Virus record (IMG/VR): IMGVR_UViG_3300031256_000004
Coordinates: 1-24,598 of that record
DNA: 24,598 bases
From: a virus
Strand: one strand, 5' to 3'
Under the pieces are notes generated by a model that did not search any database, was not told where the DNA came from, and was given only the letters and a program-made list of their open reading frames with translations. The position numbers were made by a program, and so were the translations under genes. Positions 13,529-20,391 of the stretch are shown piece after piece (the stretch's first letter is position 1; every line of letters starts with the position of its first letter).

Positions 13529-13588
13529 CAAAGGAGCACCTAAAGTAAGCCCTCTCAAAATCGCTCCTTTGTTTTCTTAATTGAGAGG
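13529..13588 (+). terminator. Terminator hairpin with overlapping pairing (possible pseudoknot)
   Basis: CAAAGGAGC (13529-13537) pairs exactly with GCTCCTTTG (13563-13571), followed by TTTTCTT, an intrinsic terminator. CCTCTCAA (13551-13558) inside its loop pairs exactly with TTGAGAGG (13581-13588) beyond it. The two cannot both form as simple hairpins but fit an H-type pseudoknot or a switch upstream of the 13616 gene. Confidence 0.65.
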
Positions 13589-13615
13589 CATCTAAACTCT
13601 TTACGGAGATTACAA

Positions 13616-14065
13616 ATGAAAGAACAAATCATCGAAGTTGTTGCGAATGCTAAAAAAGGTGAGAAGGAGAGAAGTATCAAAGTGCCTCTAATGGTTCCGG
13701 AAAGCATTAAAGAAGCGGAAGAAATCTTTGGGGAGAAAGTGGTCTTTGATACTTTTAACGCCCAGCTAATTATTAAATTCCAAGCATTCGTTCGTGGTCA
13801 GCTCGCAGCCGAAGACAATGAGACCGGCCTAGTGAAGAACTCAGAAGAGGAAGTCACAGCCGCTGCGGCCGCCTGGAAACTTACTGGTGGGAACAGGTCT
13901 AAATTGTCTACCAAAGATAAACTGGCTAAATTGTTCTCTGGTATGTCTAAAGAAGAAGTCGAAGCTGCCCTGGCCGATCTGGATGTCGAGGAGCTCGTCG
14001 CTTCTCAAGTCGAGGAAGGCGAGGACGAAGACGAAGGTATCAACGAACCTGAAGACTTCGAATAG
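13616..14065 (+). CDS. Hypothetical protein with acidic C-tail
   Basis: A 149-residue protein with ACGGAG before ATG. The centre has an Ala-rich stretch (EEEVTAAAAAWKL) and the last 20 residues are almost all Glu/Asp (EEGEDEDEGINEPEDFE). It is preceded by the pseudoknot-like terminator and followed by another hairpin, so it is a separately controlled, probably abundant early protein. No family is recognised. Confidence 0.82.
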   Translation: MKEQIIEVVANAKKGEKERSIKVPLMVPESIKEAEEIFGEKVVFDTFNAQLIIKFQAFVRGQLAAEDNETGLVKNSEEEVTAAAAAWKLTGGNRSKLSTKDKLAKLFSGMSKEEVEAALADLDVEELVASQVEEGEDEDEGINEPEDFE

Positions 14066-14095
14066 TCAAAAATCCTGGAAGAATAAATAAACCCT

Positions 14096-14135
14096 GAGGT
14101 CTGCGCCCTTCGTAAGGAGCGGCGCATCCTCTTTT
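14096..14135 (+). terminator. Hairpin terminator after the 13616 gene
   Basis: AGG-TC-TGCGCC (14097-14107) pairs with GGCGCA-TCCT (14121-14130) around a smaller CTT-CGT-AAG hairpin, then TCTTTT. It lies 30 nt after the stop codon and before the next binding site. Confidence 0.65.
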
Positions 14136-14148
14136 AGAGAGAAAAAGA

Positions 14149-14835
14149 ATGAAAAAAATAACTGAGATGGCTCATGACGAGATCATCAAACTTGACCAAG
14201 ATGACATTAATCGACTTGTCGATCTTGCTTGTGCCGAACAAGGGATTCCGTTACTTCCTGAGCTTTTACCGGAACCGAAGAAGCCTCATTATGATGACGC
14301 TCCAAATGCTTATGAGCTAGCAGGAATTACTTGTAGGACGCGAGATACTGCCGAGGCTATACAAGGGTGTCTTCGTAGCCATCAACACGACATTCTGGAT
14401 CATGAGCATTATGTACGACACAAGAACAATATCTGGGAAATTAAAGAATGCGTATTTGTGCCTAAATCTGAGGAGAAAAAACGAGGGGCCGCTATGTATG
14501 AGTATCAAGCAGCTCATACTAATTGGCAGGAGGATAGGGCTTTGTACCATCGGATTTCGGAACAACGCGAAAAGCTCGAACTCCCAATCGTCGAGATTTG
14601 GTCTTTAGCTACACGTAAACAAAGCACTGCCGAATGGATTCAAAGAAAAGCCCAGAAATATCTCGACCTTGCCGAAGGTAATATCGATGTTGCTGTGAAT
14701 TTCCTGACTCAGGCATATCCAGACGAGTTAGCAGAGATAAGTGATATCTTCTCTGCTCATGTATACCTTGAAGAGTTAGTCACTAGACAAGAATGGAAAG
14801 AGAATAATGAACAATTAAAGGAGGAATCCAAATGA
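14149..14835 (+). CDS. Hypothetical protein
   Basis: A 228-residue, charged, mostly helical protein; the leader carries GAGAGAAAAAG before ATG. No motif is recognised. It overlaps the next gene by ATGA and heads the DNA metabolism run that continues to the nuclease gene. Confidence 0.8.
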   Translation: MKKITEMAHDEIIKLDQDDINRLVDLACAEQGIPLLPELLPEPKKPHYDDAPNAYELAGITCRTRDTAEAIQGCLRSHQHDILDHEHYVRHKNNIWEIKECVFVPKSEEKKRGAAMYEYQAAHTNWQEDRALYHRISEQREKLELPIVEIWSLATRKQSTAEWIQRKAQKYLDLAEGNIDVAVNFLTQAYPDELAEISDIFSAHVYLEELVTRQEWKENNEQLKEESK

Positions 14836-15131
14836 GCAACGAAATGAAATCGCAAGACTGGTTAAAAACTCCGCAAGGGCGTAATCCTAAGGAGGAAATC
14901 CTAGCCCTGATAGCCAAAGCTAAGAATGACTACGAACTTAGTGGGATCGTAGGCTTTGAGAATCTTTATCGGGAAATGGAAGCCCGCTTGGATATGCTTG
15001 TAGATATACAAAAGTATTGTTTCTATAAGGAACTTCGAGATATGGTAAAGGGTGAGGATTTTAAGATAAGTTCTTCCCTTGGGGAGCTTCATCTTAAGTG
15101 CGTTAAGAATACTATCCTGGAGGCCAAATGA
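14832..15131 (+). CDS. Hypothetical protein
   Basis: A 99-residue helical protein with AAAGGAGG before ATG, coupled to both neighbours by ATGA overlaps. It starts MSNEMK, much as the next gene starts MSNELM. The bodies are different, so this is probably a shared start context rather than homology. No family is recognised. Confidence 0.8.
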   Translation: MSNEMKSQDWLKTPQGRNPKEEILALIAKAKNDYELSGIVGFENLYREMEARLDMLVDIQKYCFYKELRDMVKGEDFKISSSLGELHLKCVKNTILEAK

Positions 15132-15364
15132 GCAACGAACTAATGGCGATTCAAATCTGTGTAATGAAAGGCTCTGAGGAGAGTATTATGGAGCAGTTGA
15201 GTCGCAGTTGGCCTGACGGACAGGCGGTGCATAATTATCATGCACGAGCCACAGCCCCAAAACTTTACAAGAAAACTCTCATTGTAAAAGATACCGATAT
15301 TTTTACACGTAATCTTTTAAAAGCTATCTTGGAGGACTCAGAATGCCCACACAACAAATCCTGA
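15128..15364 (+). CDS. Hypothetical protein
   Basis: A 78-residue protein with GGAGG before ATG. Its end overlaps the nuclease gene by 22 nt. No family is recognised; the mixture of strands and helices (IQICVMKGSEESIMEQL) suggests a small folded domain. Confidence 0.78.
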   Translation: MSNELMAIQICVMKGSEESIMEQLSRSWPDGQAVHNYHARATAPKLYKKTLIVKDTDIFTRNLLKAILEDSECPHNKS

Positions 15365-16401
15365 CCTATGATAACTCCCGGATAAAGACATACAAAAAAT
15401 GTCCTCGGGAATTTCAACTTTCTCACATCCTATACTGGGCCGTGAACAAAGACGCTCCAGCTCTTGTCTTTGGCGGGGCCTACCATGAAGGGATGGCGAA
15501 GATCTTCGAGCTGAAAGATAAGCTTCCAAAAGCTGAACTCCTAAATGCAGCTATGCTCGCCTTTGATGCGGAATGGAAGAAGCGAAACGGCCCTACGACT
15601 GATGAGGGTCTCGAGATGTGGTTTCCACGAATCCCTTCCGTAGCGGCCACAATGCTTAGTAATTGGCTTGATAAGTATAAGCATTGGCTTTCAAAGATCG
15701 AAGTCTTAGAAATCGAAGAGCCCTTTGCAGTCCCGCTCTTCTCTCGGCACCAATGCCCTTATTGCATGGAACACCTATCGGAGTCCTATTGGGAGAACAA
15801 CAAGTATTGTCTTCACTGTCATGCCCCCTTAACTGAGACAATGCTCATCGGACGGCGAGACCTTGTATACAAAGAAGGCTCTAAAAAGTATTGCTTCGAT
15901 ACTAAGACCTCCTCTATGTATGCAAAAATAGGAGGCTTTCAACGCTCTTTTGTCGACAGCTTTCATATCGACTCACAGATCGATGGTTATTACTACACGA
16001 CAATCATGACTCATGGGTCATGTGAGGCTGTAGTAATCAATGCATGTATGACGAAGAAAGACCATTGGGACGTCTTTGATATGTACCCCCAATATAGGGA
16101 TTTCAACTCCCTTTATCAGTGGTATTCTGAGACCTGTCTTTATGTAAATCGCATCTTGAGTGATCTTGCAAAAGGTTCGCAGATGTTCACGCGGAATCCT
16201 GAGTCTTGCCAAACGCGTTTTGGCTCGTGTAAATTCTATGATATCTGTCGAGTGATCCACGAGCCTCATAAGGAAATCGCACAACCGATCGGATTCAAGA
16301 TCGAAAAGTGGGAGCCCTTCGACGAAGAAGAACTCAAGGCATTGATTATGAAGACCCAAGAAGCGGCTCGTGTTGAAGACACGCGTCCGATTTGCGTATA
16401 A
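15343..16401 (+). CDS. PD-(D/E)XK nuclease, Cas4/RecB type, with zinc ribbon insert
   Basis: A 352-residue nuclease of the Cas4/AddB-like class that degrades or trims DNA ends in phage recombination and replication. The catalytic set is visible: His48, Asp173 (GRRDLV), Asp186 and Lys188 (FDTKTS), and the QxxxY motif Q212-Y216. Cys20 plus C289, C296 and C302 have the spacing that binds a 4Fe-4S cluster in this class. Residues 138-159 add an extra zinc ribbon (CPYC, then CLHC) just before the catalytic Asp, not usual for the family. GGAGG precedes ATG. The neighbours (Sak4-like ATPase, SSB) make a recombination module. Confidence is high for the class. Confidence 0.9.
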   Translation: MPTQQILTYDNSRIKTYKKCPREFQLSHILYWAVNKDAPALVFGGAYHEGMAKIFELKDKLPKAELLNAAMLAFDAEWKKRNGPTTDEGLEMWFPRIPSVAATMLSNWLDKYKHWLSKIEVLEIEEPFAVPLFSRHQCPYCMEHLSESYWENNKYCLHCHAPLTETMLIGRRDLVYKEGSKKYCFDTKTSSMYAKIGGFQRSFVDSFHIDSQIDGYYYTTIMTHGSCEAVVINACMTKKDHWDVFDMYPQYRDFNSLYQWYSETCLYVNRILSDLAKGSQMFTRNPESCQTRFGSCKFYDICRVIHEPHKEIAQPIGFKIEKWEPFDEEELKALIMKTQEAARVEDTRPICV

Positions 16402-16410
16402 GAGGTAATC

Positions 16411-16626
16411 ATGCGCTGCATAATCTGCGGGGCTCCGGCCCTGCCCAAAGAATCCCATTGCCTCCCTTGTAGGCAGATGAATGATCATCTTGTATATCTC
16501 TTCATAGAGAAACCAGATCGTCTTCTTCCTTACTTGGAGGCAAAGTACTTTTTAATCCGTGCATACAAGGAGTATAATGGCGAACGAACTAAAGATTGTC
16601 CAGGCGAACAGCCTACCAAAGTTTGA
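16411..16626 (+). CDS. Small zinc-ribbon protein (71 aa)
   Basis: A 71-residue protein with AGAGG before ATG. CIIC (3-6) and CLPC (17-20) form a zinc ribbon; the rest is helical and basic at the end. Its 3' end overlaps the ATPase gene by 50 nt, the longest overlap in the window, so the two are tightly linked. It could serve the nuclease/ATPase module. Confidence 0.75.
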   Translation: MRCIICGAPALPKESHCLPCRQMNDHLVYLFIEKPDRLLPYLEAKYFLIRAYKEYNGERTKDCPGEQPTKV

Positions 16627-17407
16627 AAACGATAACTACATCCTAGTCGGGCCGGCTGGGGGAGGTAAATCAAGTCTCGCTGCAACACTTCCGGGCAAGA
16701 CTCTTGTCCTGGCCTTTGATGTCTCTGCTCGTCCTGCTTATCAGAAGTTTGGTAGCGATCACGTAGACATCATCGAGATAATGCCAGAGCAACAAGATCT
16801 TACGCCCTACACAACGAAAGACATGACGAATCCCCCACCGCCCGCACAAGGACAAAAACGCGAGACCGGTCGAGTATTTTTAGATGCTGGAGCTTTTTTA
16901 TCTAAGCTTGTAAATGATGGCGTAGTCCCAGGCGTATATCGGAACATAGTCACAGATACAGTAACAACTCTCCAAGGACACGCCCTCGATTCCGTAATGG
17001 CAAAGGACAACCGAGCTGCGCATGTCCCCACTATGACCGACTACACAGCAGCCGCTCGCCTAGTCGAGTCCTGGTTCGATAATATCTGTCGCCTTCCAAT
17101 GAACGCGATCTTTCTAATCCATGATGAGATGGTTCAAGACGAGGTAACAAAGCGAATATCTTACCAACCTTTGCTGACTGGTAAATCTGGAAAGCGCTGT
17201 ATCACGAAGGTAAATCATCTAATGCGTTGCACTCGAATGACTGAGCGCACTGGAGTAAAGTGCTATCTTCAAACAGCGCCTGATAACTATTCCGAACAGA
17301 TTCGAACATCCTTCGTTGGGCTCGAACCGAAAGAAGATGTAACAATCACAGATTTCTCACGTCCTCAAGACTTCGGTCTTGGGGCCATTATTAAGAAGCA
17401 ATTATGA
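16577..17407 (+). CDS. Sak4-like RecA-fold ATPase (single-strand annealing/recombination)
   Basis: A 276-residue P-loop ATPase of the phage AAA_24/Sak4 type, which loads on single-stranded DNA and promotes annealing or strand exchange with its SSB partner. Walker A is GPAGGGKS (25-32), the Walker B strand is NIVTD, and the conserved third motif is AIFLIHDEM. AAGGAG precedes ATG 16577; an in-frame ATG at 16559 lies upstream of that site and is rejected. A Cas4-like nuclease sits before it and a DUF669-like SSB after it, the usual neighbourhood. It overlaps MazG by ATGA. Confidence 0.88.
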   Translation: MANELKIVQANSLPKFENDNYILVGPAGGGKSSLAATLPGKTLVLAFDVSARPAYQKFGSDHVDIIEIMPEQQDLTPYTTKDMTNPPPPAQGQKRETGRVFLDAGAFLSKLVNDGVVPGVYRNIVTDTVTTLQGHALDSVMAKDNRAAHVPTMTDYTAAARLVESWFDNICRLPMNAIFLIHDEMVQDEVTKRISYQPLLTGKSGKRCITKVNHLMRCTRMTERTGVKCYLQTAPDNYSEQIRTSFVGLEPKEDVTITDFSRPQDFGLGAIIKKQL

Positions 17408-17721
17408 AACTAAATGATTATCAACTTACTATATCGGCTAGACTAAATAGCGATATAAATTATTCCGCTATGGATTTAAAAGCCAGGTTGACTTTAAATT
17501 CTTTAGCCTTATGTGGCGAAGCTGGAGAGATAGCTAATAAAATAAAGAAGTTAATTTGGTATGATCCAGAATGGACTGATAATAAAGTAGATAGTATAAA
17601 AGATGAGTTATGTGATGTGTTATACCATCTTAGTCAGCTATGCACCGAGCTTAATATGACTATGACAGATTTAGCTAGCCGTGGTTATAGCAATGTAGTC
17701 AAAAAACGCGCCTTAAGTTAA
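17404..17721 (+). CDS. MazG-like nucleotide pyrophosphohydrolase
   Basis: A 105-residue MazG-type enzyme that hydrolyses NTPs or dNTPs to monophosphates, adjusting pools or removing ppGpp-like signals. The metal motif is complete: ExxE at 39-42 (GEAGE) and ExxD at 68-71 (DELCD), on the usual helices. It is about the normal length of single-domain phage MazG proteins. The DNA is visibly richer in A and T than the flanking genes, which may mark separate acquisition. It overlaps the ATPase gene by ATGA. Confidence 0.85.
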   Translation: MKLNDYQLTISARLNSDINYSAMDLKARLTLNSLALCGEAGEIANKIKKLIWYDPEWTDNKVDSIKDELCDVLYHLSQLCTELNMTMTDLASRGYSNVVKKRALS

Positions 17722-17729
17722 GCGCCCTT

Positions 17730-17818
17730 AGAATGAAATCCCCCGCCCTCGGGATAGCAATATAAGTAGGGCATTTTTCTTTATCCCTAATCCTGCCCAA
17801 TATTTGGGCGGTCATTCT
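17730..17818 (+). terminator. Branched structure enclosing an intrinsic terminator
   Basis: AGAATGA (17730-17736) pairs with TCATTCT (17812-17818). Inside are GCCCT with AGGGC (17745-17749, 17768-17772) followed by ATTTTTCTTT, an intrinsic terminator, and GCCCAA-TAT-TTGGGC (17795-17809). The outer helix must form after the terminator is passed, so it could report read-through into the SSB gene. Confidence 0.65.
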
Positions 17819-17843
17819 CATTAAATATTTATGGAGAATAAAA

Positions 17844-18260
17844 ATGTCAGATCAAACTGTTGGAGGTACCGTATTTTCTTTACCTTCGGACTTTGCCGAT
17901 ATAAAAGAAGATCAGCCAGTCGAATTTGGTTTCTATCGTGTTGTAATTGCTGAAGCTGAACTAACGACTTCCCAGAAAGGTAATCCTATGGTTAAGGTTA
18001 TAATGCAGATTGAAGGGCAAAGTGATGACGTGCCTAATATTTGGTATAATCTGAATTTACCTTATCCAGGGTGTCACAAGTTCATCAAGCAAGAACTGAA
18101 GCGTTTTATTCAAGCTTTTGATATCGACGTTCAGCCCGACGGAAATATTGATGTAGTAAGTTTCCTAGGCAAAACTGCTGATGTGACCCTGGAAAAGAAG
18201 AAAAACAATAAAGATCGTTGGGTAAACGAAGTGAAACTTCCCGACATTGAAGAACAGTAA
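17844..18260 (+). CDS. DUF669-like single-stranded DNA-binding protein
   Basis: A 138-residue protein matching the phage DUF669/SSB-like pattern: EFGFYRVVIAEAELTTSQKGNPMVKV, NIWYNLNLP, FIKQELKRFI, FLGKTADVTLEKK. These coat single-stranded DNA and partner the Sak4-type annealing ATPase. The C-terminus is short and mildly acidic (LPDIEEQ). ATGGAG precedes ATG. It is flanked by two structured elements, so its level is probably set separately from the surrounding genes. Confidence 0.8.
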   Translation: MSDQTVGGTVFSLPSDFADIKEDQPVEFGFYRVVIAEAELTTSQKGNPMVKVIMQIEGQSDDVPNIWYNLNLPYPGCHKFIKQELKRFIQAFDIDVQPDGNIDVVSFLGKTADVTLEKKKNNKDRWVNEVKLPDIEEQ

Positions 18261-18269
18261 AAACCAGCA

Positions 18270-18306
18270 AACTAGCAGGGCCTCCTAAGAGGGGGGCCTT
18301 CTAGTT
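18270..18306 (+). terminator. Hairpin between SSB and RHH genes
   Basis: AACTAG (18270-18275) pairs with CTAGTT (18301-18306), and GGCCTCC pairs with GGGGGCC inside it. No T-run follows, so it may be a processing or attenuation site rather than a full terminator. Confidence 0.5.
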
Positions 18307-18325
18307 CCTACCAAAGGATTCTATT

Positions 18326-18547
18326 ATGAAGCGGAGAACATCTATACATATTGGTCTCGATAAGCGGACTCAAGAGATCATATCAGAAATTCCCCATAAT
18401 TATAGATCAGCCATTGTTCGAGGACTCTTGCGAGCATATAAGGCGTATGCTGACAAGAATTCTAATAAACTCAGCAATTGCTTTACGGTGATGGATGATC
18501 TCATAGAAATTAAAAAGATTGAGGAGGGTTCTAATGTTACTGGATGA
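18326..18547 (+). CDS. Probable ribbon-helix-helix DNA-binding protein
   Basis: A 73-residue protein whose layout fits ribbon-helix-helix: strand RTSIHIGL, helix DKRTQEIISEIP, turn, helix NYRSAIVRGLLRAYKAYA. Such proteins dimerise and repress nearby promoters. AAAGGAT precedes the ATG. It could autoregulate this gene block or bind the palindromes seen upstream; neither target is shown. Confidence 0.7.
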   Translation: MKRRTSIHIGLDKRTQEIISEIPHNYRSAIVRGLLRAYKAYADKNSNKLSNCFTVMDDLIEIKKIEEGSNVTG

Positions 18548-18770
18548 TATTCAAAAGAGCGCATCGAAGATGACTACGCAAGAGCTACGCCAACGGATCG
18601 AAGAGATTCGACGGGGTCGTGTACAAACTGTGAAACAGGTCGAAAAGAAAGTTAAGAAGACCAAAGCCACAAAAAAGAAGCAGGGCGTTGCCTTAGCAAA
18701 GAAACTTAATCTAACACCTCAACAAATATTGGATTTGCTTTATGGAAACGAAAAAGATACAAATAAATGA
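18534..18770 (+). CDS. Small basic protein (78 aa)
   Basis: A 78-residue, very basic protein (KKVKKTKATKKKQG) with a helical start and end. GAGGAGGG precedes ATG 18534; an in-frame TTG at 18519 lies upstream of it and is rejected. It overlaps both neighbours (14 and 29 nt). The basic centre suggests nucleic acid binding. Confidence 0.75.
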   Translation: MLLDDIQKSASKMTTQELRQRIEEIRRGRVQTVKQVEKKVKKTKATKKKQGVALAKKLNLTPQQILDLLYGNEKDTNK

Positions 18771-20121
18771 TATCAAGATCGAGGAGCGTATGCGGACCGT
18801 TTATGCTGGTGTCGAAGAGCTTGCGGCTTCTTTTAGGGAGAAGGGACAACTATCAGCAATTCTCGTAACTCCTGATATACGCTTGATTGCTGGGGGCCGA
18901 CGGCTCGCTGCAGCAAAATTTAATGGTTGGGAAGAGATTGAAGCGAAGATCATTAATACCGAGGATACCTACGAAATCGAATTCATAGAGAATCACGAGC
19001 GAGAGGATTTCGCTTGGCCAGATTTTGCCCGGGGCGTATCGAAGATACACGAAGCTCGATTGGAAAAGGACTATAAATGGTCGGCGAAGGATACAGCCCG
19101 CGTGATTGGTCTATCAAAAAGCTCTGTTCTGAATCAGCTTCAACTTGCCAAGATGATGGCCGTGATTCCTGGTCTCGATCAACTTCCTACCGAAGCAGAA
19201 GCCTTTCGAAAGATCGATGCTTTGTATGAGAATATATACGCAAAAGAGCTCGCAGCAAGGCCGGAAGAAGAACAAAAGGAAGAACAGCCTGTAGAGGCCC
19301 CACAGAAACCTCAAAGCGTATTCACAGAAGAGCAACGAGCTCAGTCTAAAAAAGAGGTCCAAGAGCTCCTTGATCGTTGTAAGCAATTAAAAGATGAAGG
19401 AATCACGGATGAAAATGGAAATCGTATCTTGCCGGCCGTTCCGGAGTTTATTATAGATGACTTCTTTACGGCTGTCGATAAGATGGCGGATGGAGAGCTT
19501 GGAGACTACTCTTTAATTGAATGCGATCCTCCTTATGGAATTGGCTTGGATGAGAATAAAGAATCTTCTCCTGCTATGATGGACGTCTATAATGAGATTT
19601 CTCGACAGGACTATCCAGAGTTTTTGAATACTCTTATGTTCCAAATGTATCGTATCTTAGGAAACAATGCACGTGTAATTTTCTGGTACGGGCCTGAATG
19701 GTATCCTACAATCATGTCGATCGCTGGAAGCGTTGGATTTAAAGTAAATCCTATTCCTTCCATCTGGTATAAACCGAACATAACAGGACAAAACAAACAA
19801 CCCCGGGTGAATATGTCAAATGTCTATGAGCCTTTCTTACTACTTCGAAAGGGCACTCCGATCCTTGGAAAATTCGGAGCAAAGAATGTCTTCGCCTTCG
19901 ACACGGTTCCGGATAAGGACAAGATCCATCCGACTGAACGACCTATTGCCTTGATCGAAGAGGTCATTCAAACCGTTGCCAGCCCTAAATCTACTTCGCA
20001 GTGCCTTGTACCTTTTCTTGGAAGTGGTAATACTTTGATTGCTTGTAAGAATCTTGGTATAAAGGTAAAAGGATATGAGAAATCTCAGGAGTATAAAGAT
20101 CGATATATAATTCGAAGATAA
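18742..20121 (+). CDS. ParB-like nuclease domain fused to DNA methyltransferase
   Basis: A 459-residue protein. Residues 1-140 are a ParB/Srx-type domain: GGRR (51-54), ENHERED (83-89) and an HTH at about 115-137. Residues about 230-459 are a beta-class DNA amino-methyltransferase, with DPPY (262-265, motif IV) before FLGSGN (425-430, motif I). HPTERP precedes motif I as in many phage enzymes. It would methylate adenine or cytosine at a site that the ParB part may help locate. No strong ribosome binding site precedes ATG 18742, which lies within the upstream gene and would rely on coupling. Confidence 0.9.
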   Translation: METKKIQINDIKIEERMRTVYAGVEELAASFREKGQLSAILVTPDIRLIAGGRRLAAAKFNGWEEIEAKIINTEDTYEIEFIENHEREDFAWPDFARGVSKIHEARLEKDYKWSAKDTARVIGLSKSSVLNQLQLAKMMAVIPGLDQLPTEAEAFRKIDALYENIYAKELAARPEEEQKEEQPVEAPQKPQSVFTEEQRAQSKKEVQELLDRCKQLKDEGITDENGNRILPAVPEFIIDDFFTAVDKMADGELGDYSLIECDPPYGIGLDENKESSPAMMDVYNEISRQDYPEFLNTLMFQMYRILGNNARVIFWYGPEWYPTIMSIAGSVGFKVNPIPSIWYKPNITGQNKQPRVNMSNVYEPFLLLRKGTPILGKFGAKNVFAFDTVPDKDKIHPTERPIALIEEVIQTVASPKSTSQCLVPFLGSGNTLIACKNLGIKVKGYEKSQEYKDRYIIRR

Positions 20122-20130
20122 GGAGGCTTA

Positions 20131-20391
20131 ATGACTAATTACACTGAAGATCCTTATATGTGTCGAGTGGATTTTTTTACTTCTTCTGGAAAATGGTATA
20201 TTACTGAAGCTATATCTTTTCGTGGATTGTATAATAAATTACCTATACATGAAGCTTTTCGTATAGCTCTTGAAAACCATCTAAAGGGCCAACGGTTAAA
20301 TGGTATGACTGCAGTCTGTCTTAAGCCATATCATAAGTTAGAGCACCCTATTATGATGACGGTATGTAAATTTGTAAAGGAGGAGCCTTAA
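20131..20391 (+). CDS. Small hypothetical protein (86 aa)
   Basis: An 86-residue protein with AAGGAGG before ATG. Its stop overlaps the polymerase start by a single base. No family is recognised. The DNA is A/T-rich with many rare-looking codons relative to the polymerase, so its origin may be different. Confidence 0.78.
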   Translation: MTNYTEDPYMCRVDFFTSSGKWYITEAISFRGLYNKLPIHEAFRIALENHLKGQRLNGMTAVCLKPYHKLEHPIMMTVCKFVKEEP

